From positions 6,699,501 through 6,763,500 of the forward strand of contig CP019636.1 of assembly GCA_002163975.1 (NCBI GenBank): DNA of 64,000 nt. The letters are read 5' to 3'. The stretch's first letter is position 1. Each line of letters starts with the position of its first letter. Of this stretch, positions 35,511 to 43,953 are shown piece by piece. Source of the DNA: Nostocales cyanobacterium HT-58-2. GTDB taxonomy: Bacteria; Cyanobacteriota; Cyanobacteriia; Cyanobacteriales; Nostocaceae. A program made the position numbers and the translations under genes. The notes under the pieces were generated by a model that saw nothing but the letters and a program-made list of their open reading frames with translations, searched no databases and was not told the DNA's origin.

Positions 35511-37943
35511 CTATTTAATGTATGCAACGGTCACACCAGTCCCGCCGTCAGCTTGTTCTGCTGCTTCATAGCGACTGACTCTCGGGTGCTGCTCTAAGAA
35601 GGCTTGAACACCTTGCCGCAGCTTACCGGTACCGTGTCCGTGAATAATCCATACTGGACCTATTGCTTCCGAGATTGCCTTATCTAAGATAAATTCTGCA
35701 TCAGAGACCCTGCGTCCGCGCAAATCAACCGTATTTTGAGAGGTGCGAATTGCTAGAGCAGGTTGTGGTGCAGGTGCTGAGGCTGGTGCTGGTTTGGGTT
35801 TGACCACTAGTTCAGCTTTTTGACCATCTAAAGATTCTACGTCTTCTAGCTTCACCGTCATTTTCATGATTCCAAAGCGGACTGTTAACTCACCATCCTC
35901 ATTAGGAGCAGTCAAAACTTCCGCTGTTTGCCCTATCTTAGGTATACGGATGCGATCGCCCAGCTTGGGAAGAAATCCCACTTTTGGTTTTGATGGTGGT
36001 TCTGGTATAAATTTACCAGCAATCTCATTCAAAGCCTTTGTTGCTTGTTGGGCATCCTGTCCTGTTGGCTGACCTTGTTGCAAGCGGCGAATAACTTGAG
36101 CAATCTCCCCTTTTGCTTGAGCGATCGCCTGCTGTACTGCCACCTCCTGCGAGGCACGCAAAGCACGTTCTCTTTCTTGCAGTGCTGTGGCTTTTTCGGA
36201 AACCTCTTTGTATAAACGTTCAGCCTGCTGTAATAAATCCTGTGCTTCTGCCGCTTTGGTTTCCTGACGGCGGCGTTGCGCTTCTAACCCGGCAATCACC
36301 TGATTGACTTCGTCTGTTGCTCCTCCCAGTTGTGTTTTCGCTTGTTCTACAACTTCTGCTTTTAACCCTAAGCGACGAGCAATTGCTAAGGCATTAGAAC
36401 GTCCGGGAATTCCCCAAAGCAGACGATATGTTGGTGAGAGGGTACTTTCATCAAATTCGACCGAGGCATTTTCAAATCGATCATCTTGGTATTTCAGCGC
36501 TTTGAGTTCACCAAAGTGAGTGGTAGCAATTGTTAATAAAGCATGGTCTGCTAGATATTGCAGCAGCGATATTGCCAAGGCACTCCCCTCAACTGGATCT
36601 GTCCCTGCGCCTACTTCGTCGAGGAGGATGAGGGAAGACGCGGGGATATGTTCTTCACTCTCCGCGTCTTCTTCTGTGTGCATCTCCGGGTCTTCCTCTA
36701 CACTATCTAGCGCTTCTAAAATCCGACTAATGCGGCGAATGTGCCCGGAGAAAGTGGATAAACTTTGCTGTAGGGACTGCTCATCTCCTATATCTGCCAG
36801 CACCTTGTCAAACCAAGGTAATTCTACTGGTTCGCGAGCAGGCACAAATAAACCTACTTTCGCCATCAATGCTGCCAAACCCAGAGTTTTGAGAGTTACG
36901 GTTTTTCCCCCGGTATTTGGTCCGGTAATCGTAACTACCCGAATCTGGGGATGAATGAGCAAATCAACGGGAATCACGGGATGTCCTTGTTCGTGGTGAT
37001 GCTGCCACAACAGGAGCGGATGGTGTAACTGCCGCAAGGTAATGCTTTCGTTTTCCTCTGGGTTAATGAAGCGAGGGGGATTTGCTTTTAGCCAGAGACT
37101 ATAACGTGCTTTTGCCAATGCCAAATCTAAGGTGGTGACAATTGCTAACAACCTTTCCAAATCTGACTTGACATCTGCAACTTGTTGAGATAGTTTACGG
37201 CGAATTGCTTCTTCTTCTGTTTGCTCTCTTCTGACCAACTGCCGCAGTTGGTTTCCTAGTGGCACTATGGAATTCGGTTCGACATACAACGTTGCGCCGC
37301 TGGTGGAAGTATCATGGACAATACCTGGAATAGCGTCTTTTTGGGGTGCTTTCACAGGAATGACAAAGCGATCACCCCTTTGAGTAATGATTTGTTCTTG
37401 GACTGCATTCGCTTTGACCTGTAAAATATTTTGTAGCTTTTGGGTTATTTGACTACGTAATTGCCGTAAAGAATGACGGATTTCACCGAGTTTTTGGCTA
37501 GCGCGGTCAGTGACTTGCCCTCTTTCATCTATACATCTGTGAATTTCTTGCTCTAATTCCGGATAAGTCCGTAGATCAGCAACTAAATCATTCAGTATCG
37601 TTAAATCTGGGTGGTTGTCGATGACACGCCGTACATTTCTTGTGCCAGCGAGAGTTGTGGCGATCGCCAACAGTTCATCCCCTGACAAAATTCCTTGCAG
37701 TTCGGCGCGTTCTAAAGAATCGCCAATATCTTGAATGCCATCAAAAGACAGTCCCGTAGCAAGGCGGCTTTCTAGTTCATAGACTTCTTTTGTTTGCGCT
37801 AACAACTGTTCGCTTTGGGCTTGCCACTCAGGGATTTTGAGATGGCGTGCAGAAATAGCTCCCAGCTTTGTTGCCGCAAAGGTAGACAAATGCTGGCACA
37901 GGCGTGACCATTCGAGGAGTTCTAAAGTTTCAGATTGGATCAA
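35511..37943 (-). CDS. mutS2: Endonuclease MutS2
   Basis: An 810-residue homologue of MutS lacking the mismatch-recognition domain. Core: clamp/lever helices (residues about 1-290), Walker A TITGPNTGGKTVTLK, Walker B SLILLDEVGAGTDPVEGSAL, a coiled coil (about 520-600), a KOW-like middle (LGDRIRIPKIGQTAEVL), and a C-terminal Smr nuclease domain (VDLRGRRVSDAEFILDKAI, IIHGHGTGKLRQGV). It is linked to recombination suppression or collided-ribosome rescue in other bacteria. Between the two Walker motifs there is an acidic insert of about 23 residues (VEEDPEMHTEEDAESEEHI) not usual for the family. Confidence 0.95.
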   Translation of the reverse strand: MIQSETLELLEWSRLCQHLSTFAATKLGAISARHLKIPEWQAQSEQLLAQTKEVYELESRLATGLSFDGIQDIGDSLERAELQGILSGDELLAIATTLAGTRNVRRVIDNHPDLTILNDLVADLRTYPELEQEIHRCIDERGQVTDRASQKLGEIRHSLRQLRSQITQKLQNILQVKANAVQEQIITQRGDRFVIPVKAPQKDAIPGIVHDTSTSGATLYVEPNSIVPLGNQLRQLVRREQTEEEAIRRKLSQQVADVKSDLERLLAIVTTLDLALAKARYSLWLKANPPRFINPEENESITLRQLHHPLLLWQHHHEQGHPVIPVDLLIHPQIRVVTITGPNTGGKTVTLKTLGLAALMAKVGLFVPAREPVELPWFDKVLADIGDEQSLQQSLSTFSGHIRRISRILEALDSVEEDPEMHTEEDAESEEHIPASSLILLDEVGAGTDPVEGSALAISLLQYLADHALLTIATTHFGELKALKYQDDRFENASVEFDESTLSPTYRLLWGIPGRSNALAIARRLGLKAEVVEQAKTQLGGATDEVNQVIAGLEAQRRRQETKAAEAQDLLQQAERLYKEVSEKATALQERERALRASQEVAVQQAIAQAKGEIAQVIRRLQQGQPTGQDAQQATKALNEIAGKFIPEPPSKPKVGFLPKLGDRIRIPKIGQTAEVLTAPNEDGELTVRFGIMKMTVKLEDVESLDGQKAELVVKPKPAPASAPAPQPALAIRTSQNTVDLRGRRVSDAEFILDKAISEAIGPVWIIHGHGTGKLRQGVQAFLEQHPRVSRYEAAEQADGGTGVTVAYIK

Positions 37944-38681
37944 GGCTTTAAAAACATCTAATCTGAATGAAATATGACATTATGGTAACAACTCTATCCC
38001 CCCAGCAGCTCAACTTTGAGGGTGAAATTGGCAAAAATCAAGGAAGAAGCACCAGGAGCATCGGACAGGGGAGAAGGGGAGAAAACCCCACAAATAAATT
38101 TTGGGGCTCAAAGCAGTGATAATGGTCACTTTTGCGCCAAATGTTGAAATAGAGTTGACACTGCGTATTCACATTTGACGTATTGCCAATTCACAGCGGA
38201 TTTCAAGTTGATGAAGTACATAAGCTTTGTCTTAAAGCCTCTTTTACTTCTGAATTTTGACTTTAGACTCAACAATTGCTGTTGTAATTTCTTGTTATTA
38301 GTTTGAGCTTGAGTAGCAAACAGGAGATGAAATAGGCAGACAATCTCCAAATATATGGAAATACAAATAAACAAAAGCTTTTATTGAGGTTTATCTCTCA
38401 AAATCTAAGGTTTATTTCATCTTATGAACTTTAGAATATTAAGTTTAGAAATAGCCTGCACCCAAATTTTCAATCAAAATAACTCTAAAACCCTTAACAA
38501 TTCCTTATTGTTTTCTCTGTTATCTCTTGACCTCCTTTGCGTCTTGGCGGTAGCTTACAGCAGCGTTACCCTCTTGCATAGTGGGGTCTTACCACTGCCT
38601 TGTCTACATTCAAAAAAACCTCTGCCAATACCCTCATAATTTTGATACCCTAGCTAGAACAGATTTGTGGGAACATAGAGC
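37944..38681. other. Gap upstream of mutS2 and guaB3
   Basis: About 740 bases, divergent promoters. It includes AAGGGGAGAAAACCCC-type low-complexity DNA near 38068-38105 and a dispersed scrap (CCTCCTTTGCGTCTTGGCGG) at 38531-38550. Small frames here show no protein-like signal. Confidence 0.5.
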
Positions 38682-39845
38682 GTGGATATTCAAATTGGTC
38701 AGGGAAAAACAGCTCGCAGAGCCTACGGCATAGATGAGATTGCACTCGTCCCCGGAAACAGAACACTAGATCCAAATTTGGCAGATACCAAGTGGCGAAT
38801 TGGCAATATTGAGCGTGAAATCCCAATTATTGCCAGTGCAATGGATGGTGTTGTCGATGTTCGCATGGCTGTACATTTGTCACAGTTAGGAGCATTGGGC
38901 GTTCTAAACTTAGAAGGAATTCAAACTCGCTACGCCAACCCAGAACCAATTTTAGACCGCATTGCTTCAGTGGGGAAAGAAGAATTTGTTCCCTTGATGC
39001 AAGAACTTTATGCTGAACCTATTAAACCGGAATTAATTGAACAACGGATTAGGGAAATTAAACAACAAGGTGGCATTGCAGCAGTGAGTGCCACTCCCGT
39101 GGGGGCAAGCAAATTTGGTTCTGTGGTGGTAAAAGCTGGTGCAGATTTATTTTTTGTGCAAGCAACTGTGGTTTCCACTGCACATCTGTCACCAGAGTCT
39201 GTAGCACCACTCGATTTGGCAAAATTTTGCCAAGAAATGCCCATACCTGTAGTACTAGGAAATTGTGTGACTTATGAAGTGACACTCAATTTGATGAAAG
39301 CAGGGGCAGCAGCAGTCTTAGTAGGAATTGGTCCTGGTGCAGCTTGTACCTCTCGTGGAGTGCTGGGTGTAGGTGTACCACAAGCAACTGCTGTAGCTGA
39401 CTGTGCTGCCGCACGTGATGATTACTACCAAGAAACTGGTAAATATGTGCCAGTGATTGCTGATGGAGGTTTAATCACTGGTGGTGACATCTGTAAGTGC
39501 ATTGCCTGTGGTGCTGATGGAGTGATGATTGGTTCTCCCTTTGCGAGAGCCGCTGAAGCTCCAGGACGGGGATATCATTGGGGAATGGCAACTCCCAGTC
39601 CTGTGTTACCTCGTGGCACACGCATTCGTGTAGGTACCACTGGAACCCTAGAGCAAATCCTTCGAGGACCAGCACAACTGGATGATGGAACCCATAATCT
39701 TTTGGGAGCCTTGAAGACGAGTATGGGGACTTTAGGCGCCAAAAACATCAAAGAAATGCAGAAAGTTGAAGTTGTGATTGCCCCTTCTTTGTTAACGGAA
39801 GGCAAGGTTTACCAGAAAGCACAACAGTTAGGTATGGGCAAGTGA
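38682..39845 (+). CDS. guaB3: GuaB3-type IMP dehydrogenase family protein
   Basis: A 387-residue TIM-barrel enzyme of the GuaB3 subclade, starting with GTG (MDIQIGQGKTARRAYG). The active-site loop is GIGPGAACTSRGVLGVGVPQ, with the catalytic Cys; VIADGGLITGGDICKC and GADGVMIGSPFARAAE bind phosphate. CBS regulatory domains are absent, which separates it from classical GuaB. The GuaB3 group is known in cyanobacteria and actinobacteria; IMP oxidation to XMP is the expected reaction but this copy is untested. Confidence 0.9.
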   Translation: MDIQIGQGKTARRAYGIDEIALVPGNRTLDPNLADTKWRIGNIEREIPIIASAMDGVVDVRMAVHLSQLGALGVLNLEGIQTRYANPEPILDRIASVGKEEFVPLMQELYAEPIKPELIEQRIREIKQQGGIAAVSATPVGASKFGSVVVKAGADLFFVQATVVSTAHLSPESVAPLDLAKFCQEMPIPVVLGNCVTYEVTLNLMKAGAAAVLVGIGPGAACTSRGVLGVGVPQATAVADCAAARDDYYQETGKYVPVIADGGLITGGDICKCIACGADGVMIGSPFARAAEAPGRGYHWGMATPSPVLPRGTRIRVGTTGTLEQILRGPAQLDDGTHNLLGALKTSMGTLGAKNIKEMQKVEVVIAPSLLTEGKVYQKAQQLGMGK

Positions 39846-39877
39846 ACGGGATATGCACTGGCTCGTGGTGAGCAATT

Positions 39878-39899
39878 CCTCTCCCAAGCTTGGGAGAGG
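39878..39899. repeat. Perfect 22-base palindrome
   Basis: Centred on AAGCTT with arms CCTCTCCC / GGGAGAGG, 33 bases after the guaB3 stop. No T-run follows, so it is more likely a dispersed repeat than a terminator. A degenerate second copy lies 40 bases downstream. Confidence 0.7.
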
Positions 39900-40148
39900 G
39901 ACGACTTAAGGTGAATGCTTCTCCCAAAATTGGGAAAATGGGGTGGGGGACGGCAGCGCTGGTCTCACCTCCTGCAGTACTGGCTCCGCAACGCACTGCC
40001 TCATGAGGGCAGGTTTTGCATTCGTGCAAGAGGTTTATTCTTAAAGAAATTTTTCCAGACTCTCAAACTCTTACTGGAAAAATCGCATATGTCGCCTAAA
40101 ATAGAGATAGCGGAGACGCATGTTTCCGTTCACTCCTCACACCACACT

Positions 40149-40171
40149 CCGCCCGGACACTGTTCGGGCGG
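40149..40171. promoter_or_regulatory. GC-rich hairpin in trxA leader
   Basis: Perfect stem CCGCCCG / CGGGCGG around a 9-base loop, 134 bases before the trxA start and followed by an AT-rich stretch (TTCCTTAATATTTATTTTTG). It may end upstream transcription or sit in the 5' leader; role unproven. Confidence 0.45.
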
Positions 40172-40304
40172 TTCCTTAATATTTATTTTTGTATTTATTC
40201 AAATACCATATGCAAAAGTATGTGCCCTACTGCCAAGCAGTGGTTTTTGCTATGGTAGAATTTTCAGCAAATCCAAACATAATACTAGGCAAAGGTTTTT
40301 AGGC

Positions 40305-40628
40305 ATGTCAGCAGCCGCACAAGTTACAGACTCTACCTTTAAACAGGAAGTACTAGACAGCGAAATTCCTGTTTTAGTTGATTTTTGGGCACCCTGGTGC
40401 GGACCTTGCAGGATGGTTGCCCCTGTTGTCGATGAAATTGCCGCCCAATACGACAATCAACTCAAGGTAGTTAAAGTTAATACTGATGAGAATCCCAATG
40501 TTGCTAGCCAGTATGGCATTCGCAGCATTCCTACATTGATGATTTTTAAGGGTGGGCAAAAAGTTGATATGGTAGTCGGTGCTGTACCGAAAACTACATT
40601 AGCAAACACTGTGGAAAAATATCTTTGA
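40305..40628 (+). CDS. trxA: Thioredoxin
   Basis: A 107-residue thioredoxin with the redox motif FWAPWCGPCRM. Start ATG 40305 (MSAAAQVTDSTFKQEV) gives the typical length; the frame is open upstream only through repeat DNA. The conserved cis-Pro lies in IRSIPTLMIFKGG and the C-terminus ends with the usual helix. General disulfide reductant, in cyanobacteria linked to light control of enzymes. Confidence 0.97.
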   Translation: MSAAAQVTDSTFKQEVLDSEIPVLVDFWAPWCGPCRMVAPVVDEIAAQYDNQLKVVKVNTDENPNVASQYGIRSIPTLMIFKGGQKVDMVVGAVPKTTLANTVEKYL

Positions 40629-41104
40629 ACACACCAAACACACCCGCCTGAAAACTACTCAAGAGTATTCAATTTGCTCGATAAGATCAATATTTGTAAT
40701 CAGTAGAGAGGCGAAATTCTTCGCTTCTGTGGAGATTGAATGCTTTGGTTATTCAGGCTATGTTTGGCAGCGCCTAGGCTATCTTAGCTGAAGGACTTTT
40801 TTGTTGTGATGAGTTATTTGTAAAGTAAACATTAAATTACCATAGGGTGAGTTCAAAGCTTCCTTTGTGTTAATTTTTGATCTACAAAACTGGCAAGTGC
40901 CGTAACGCACTATTAAGATGGCGGCGCTTTCCAGTTTGTTGATGTATTCTAAGGTTGCCTAACTTCTACTGCGTCCACAACACAACAATGCACTCAAGTC
41001 GTGAAAAAGTGGTTAAGAGTCGAAAAATTTTGGACTCTGCGTAGCAGTTTATAAATCCCACATGAAATTAGATAAAATGTAATGCCATTTTGGCATCAGT
41101 TCTC
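40629..41104. other. Gap between trxA and the LOG gene
   Basis: About 475 bases with no supported gene. A CGTAACGCACTATTAAG scrap near 40902 belongs to the dispersed GCGTTA repeat type. Confidence 0.5.
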
Positions 41105-42181
41105 ATGACCTCCGAAGCGTCGTTTGACACATTAGAGTCTCTCCGAGCGGATATCGCTAACTTATTTGAACACTTACCGACCTCAAAGTATCAGCAGTAT
41201 ATTATCCAAGCACTAGCCACCATAGTGCGTCTTGCCCAGAAGAGTGAAGAAATTGAACGCCTTGATTGGAAGATATTATCCTCTGCTTTAGCAGACATGG
41301 AGCGCGGTTTTCAGCTCTTCTATGCTTACCGACACGTCCGCAAAGTCACTATTTTTGGTTCTGCTCGCCTATCACCAGAAACACCAGAATACCGCATGGC
41401 GTATGATTTTGCTCGCTATGTTTGTCGATTAGGATTTATGGTTATGACAGGCGGTGGTGGCGGAATCATGCAAGCTGGTAACGAAGGGGCTGGAAGAGAA
41501 AATTCTTTTGGCTTAAACATTCAGCTCCCCTTTGAGCAAGAGGCGAACCCAATTATTGAGGGAGACCCTAAGCTGATTCACTTCAAGTATTTTTTCACCC
41601 GGAAGCTATTTCTCCTCAAAGAGAGTGATGCTATAGCTTTGTTTCCAGGTGGTTTTGGCACGCAAGACGAAGCTTTTGAGTGCATGACCTTAAGCCAGAC
41701 AGGTAAGTTTGGTCCGATACCTTTAGTTTTAATTGACCACCCTGGCGGTGATTATTGGCGGTCTTGGAGCGAATATATTGATAAGCAATTGGTGCAAAAA
41801 GGACTGGTGAGCCCAGATGATCCCAGTCTTTACACGGTGACAGATAACTTGGATGTAGCTTGCAAAGCCATTACCAGCTTTTACCAGGTCTATCACTCCA
41901 GCCGTTACGTGGGCGATCGCCTAGTCATCCGTCTAAAGTCAGAGTTATCAGATGCTGAGGTAGAACAACTTAACGCGGAATTCAGCGACATTCTTGTTAC
42001 AGGGCGAATTGAAAAAAGTCAAGCTTTACCACAAGAAGCCCATGATGAGACATTTGAGCTACCTCGTCTGCTTTTGTACTTTAATCAAAGAGATTTAGGG
42101 CGGTTGTACCAGCTTATTGGAGTCATTAACCATGTAGGGACTCCTTCAGCAGAAGAAAAAGCGCATCCGGAGAGGAAGTAA
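41105..42181 (+). CDS. LOG-family (lysine-decarboxylase-like) protein
   Basis: A 358-residue protein. ATG 41105 (MTSEASFDTLE) is favoured; TTG 41090 is in frame. The nucleotide-binding core holds KVTIFGSARLSPETPEY, TGGGGGIMQAGNEGA and the PGGFGTQDEAFE motif that defines LOG phosphoribohydrolases. Long N- and C-terminal extensions (about 85 and 110 residues) surround the core, as in the larger LOG-like group. LOG enzymes release cytokinin-type bases from nucleoside monophosphates; the substrate here is not known. Confidence 0.88.
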   Translation: MTSEASFDTLESLRADIANLFEHLPTSKYQQYIIQALATIVRLAQKSEEIERLDWKILSSALADMERGFQLFYAYRHVRKVTIFGSARLSPETPEYRMAYDFARYVCRLGFMVMTGGGGGIMQAGNEGAGRENSFGLNIQLPFEQEANPIIEGDPKLIHFKYFFTRKLFLLKESDAIALFPGGFGTQDEAFECMTLSQTGKFGPIPLVLIDHPGGDYWRSWSEYIDKQLVQKGLVSPDDPSLYTVTDNLDVACKAITSFYQVYHSSRYVGDRLVIRLKSELSDAEVEQLNAEFSDILVTGRIEKSQALPQEAHDETFELPRLLLYFNQRDLGRLYQLIGVINHVGTPSAEEKAHPERK

Positions 42182-42185
42182 GGGA

Positions 42186-42222
42186 GGAGGGAGCAAGAGA
42201 GCAGGGAGCAGGGAGCAGGGGG
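42186..42222. repeat. Heptanucleotide repeat (GGGAGCA)
   Basis: Four units of GAGCAGG / GGGAGCA between convergent LOG and pepA genes, followed by a pyrimidine-rich mirror (TCCCTGGTCCTCCTCATCTCC). Confidence 0.8.
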
Positions 42223-42274
42223 AGAGAAAATACTCCTTTATCTCCCTGGTCCTCCTCATCTCCTCACCCCCAGA

Positions 42275-43753
42275 TTAGCTATCGCTCAGCACCCAATTTA
42301 CGAGGGTACGAACGCCAAAGCCAGTTGCACCAGGACCGTTGTAGCCATTTTCTTTGTCAGCCCAAACTGGACCAGCAATGTCTAGGTGTGCCCAGGCAGT
42401 GTCTTTGACGAACTGCTTGAGGAACAAAGCAGCAGTAATTGAACCGCCAGGACGTGGTCCGGTATTCTTCATGTCAGCAATACCAGATTTAAGCCCTTCA
42501 AAGTATTTTTCTTCCATTGGCAACCGCCAAATCTTTTCTCCTGAAGCTTCAGAAGCCTTCTCTAGCTGCTCAGCTAAAGCATCATCAGGAGAGAACAAAC
42601 CTGCAATGTCATCTCCCAAGGCAATTACACAAGCACCAGTGAGGGTGGCTAAATCAACAATCGCATCCACTCCCAACTTCTCAGCAAAGACTAATGCATC
42701 TGCCAAGGTAAGACGTCCTTCTGCATCGGTATTATTCACTTCAATAGTTTTGCCGTTAGAGGCGGTGAGAATGTCACCTGGGTGCATAGCACGACCGCTA
42801 ATCATATTCTCCGTTACAGCGGAAATGAAGTGAACTTCGACATCTGGTTTGAGTTGACCAATTGCTTTTGCCGCACCTAAAGTGGCAGCAGAACCACCCA
42901 TGTCAATTTTCATAGTTTCAATGCCGCTGCCAGCACCTTTTATATTTAGTCCACCAGAGTCGAAAGTTAAACCTTTGCCAATAATTGCGACCTTACGCTT
43001 TGGTGTTCCTTCCGGTTTATAGGTTAAGTGAATAAACTTAGGTGGCAAGTCAGAAGCTTTGGCAACTCCCAAAAAAGCTCCCATGCCCAACTTTTCACAC
43101 TCTTCCTGTTCTAGGATTTCTATTTGCAAACCGTGTTCAGAGGCGATCGCTTGTGCGGTTTCTGCCATCGTAATTGGTGTGACAGAGTTTGCAGGAGCAG
43201 CAACTAACTGCCGTGCCAAGAAGACACCAGAAGCAATTTGATGAGCGCGAGTAATGGCTGCTTCTTGCCCACCTAGCCCAAGTAAATCTATTTGTTCGAC
43301 TTGTGGTCCTTTATCCTCTGGTTCAGATTTAAAGCGATTATCCTGGTATAGTGCTAATTGAACCCCTTCTGCGATCGCTTGCGCGGTTTGTGTTGGGTCA
43401 TTGTTCCAAGTAGGCAGGCTAATTCCCAAAGTTTTGCACTTTTGCTTCTTACCTAACCGACCAGCACTTGCAGCTGCTTTGCGTAAAGTTTCCAGTTTTA
43501 GGGCTTCGGGTTTCCCTAAACCGACCAATATAATTTTGCGAACTGGACTATGAGTACCCACTCGTGTGACAGCACTGCTACCTTGTTTACCCTTAAATTC
43601 CTCTTCGGTAATCAGTTCTTTTATACTACCAGCCAATTTTTCATCTAAGGAAGCAAGTTCGCCAGTTAATTCTACGGCATCTTCAAATAATCCAATTGCT
43701 AAACCATCCCCCGTCCACTCCAGAAGGGGGGTATCAGTCGTACGAATTTCCAT
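42275..43753 (-). CDS. pepA: Leucyl aminopeptidase (M17)
   Basis: A 492-residue di-metal aminopeptidase. The family signature NTDAEGRLTLADAL is intact, together with VAIIGKGLTFDSGGLNIKG (metal and Lys) and KIDMGGSAATLGAAKAI. N-terminal alpha/beta domain about residues 1-165. It removes N-terminal residues in protein turnover, and some PepA proteins also bind DNA. No operon partner. Confidence 0.96.
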   Translation of the reverse strand: MEIRTTDTPLLEWTGDGLAIGLFEDAVELTGELASLDEKLAGSIKELITEEEFKGKQGSSAVTRVGTHSPVRKIILVGLGKPEALKLETLRKAAASAGRLGKKQKCKTLGISLPTWNNDPTQTAQAIAEGVQLALYQDNRFKSEPEDKGPQVEQIDLLGLGGQEAAITRAHQIASGVFLARQLVAAPANSVTPITMAETAQAIASEHGLQIEILEQEECEKLGMGAFLGVAKASDLPPKFIHLTYKPEGTPKRKVAIIGKGLTFDSGGLNIKGAGSGIETMKIDMGGSAATLGAAKAIGQLKPDVEVHFISAVTENMISGRAMHPGDILTASNGKTIEVNNTDAEGRLTLADALVFAEKLGVDAIVDLATLTGACVIALGDDIAGLFSPDDALAEQLEKASEASGEKIWRLPMEEKYFEGLKSGIADMKNTGPRPGGSITAALFLKQFVKDTAWAHLDIAGPVWADKENGYNGPGATGFGVRTLVNWVLSDS

Positions 43754-43953
43754 ACTGTTGTATTCTGTGTAAAACTTCTTGTACCAGTATTGCGCAAAAT
43801 ATGCGCTTTATGCTTATGAAACAAGTTAATAGTTACTGAGTAAAAATGAGTAAAAACAACTCACTATTAACGACTAAATATTCACCACTAACAATCAACA
43901 TCAGACTAATCTCGAGACGCGCTGTTGACAGCGTGTTGGCAGCATCTGTACAA

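Larger units (their letters stand above)
39846..40304. other. Leader region of trxA with palindromes and repeat pieces
   Basis: Contains a 22-base palindrome (39878-39899), CTCCCAAAATTGGGA-like partial copies at about 39922-39935, a GC-rich dispersed scrap (39945-40010) and a hairpin at 40149-40171. The frame upstream of the trxA ATG is open but reads through these repeats. Confidence 0.55.

Noticed and set aside
38126..38639. Small open frames between mutS2 and guaB3
   Set aside because: Low-complexity translation, no start context, AT-rich intergenic composition.
39915..40304. N-terminal extension of thioredoxin
   Set aside because: The codons pass through palindromes and a hairpin; thioredoxin is complete from 40305.
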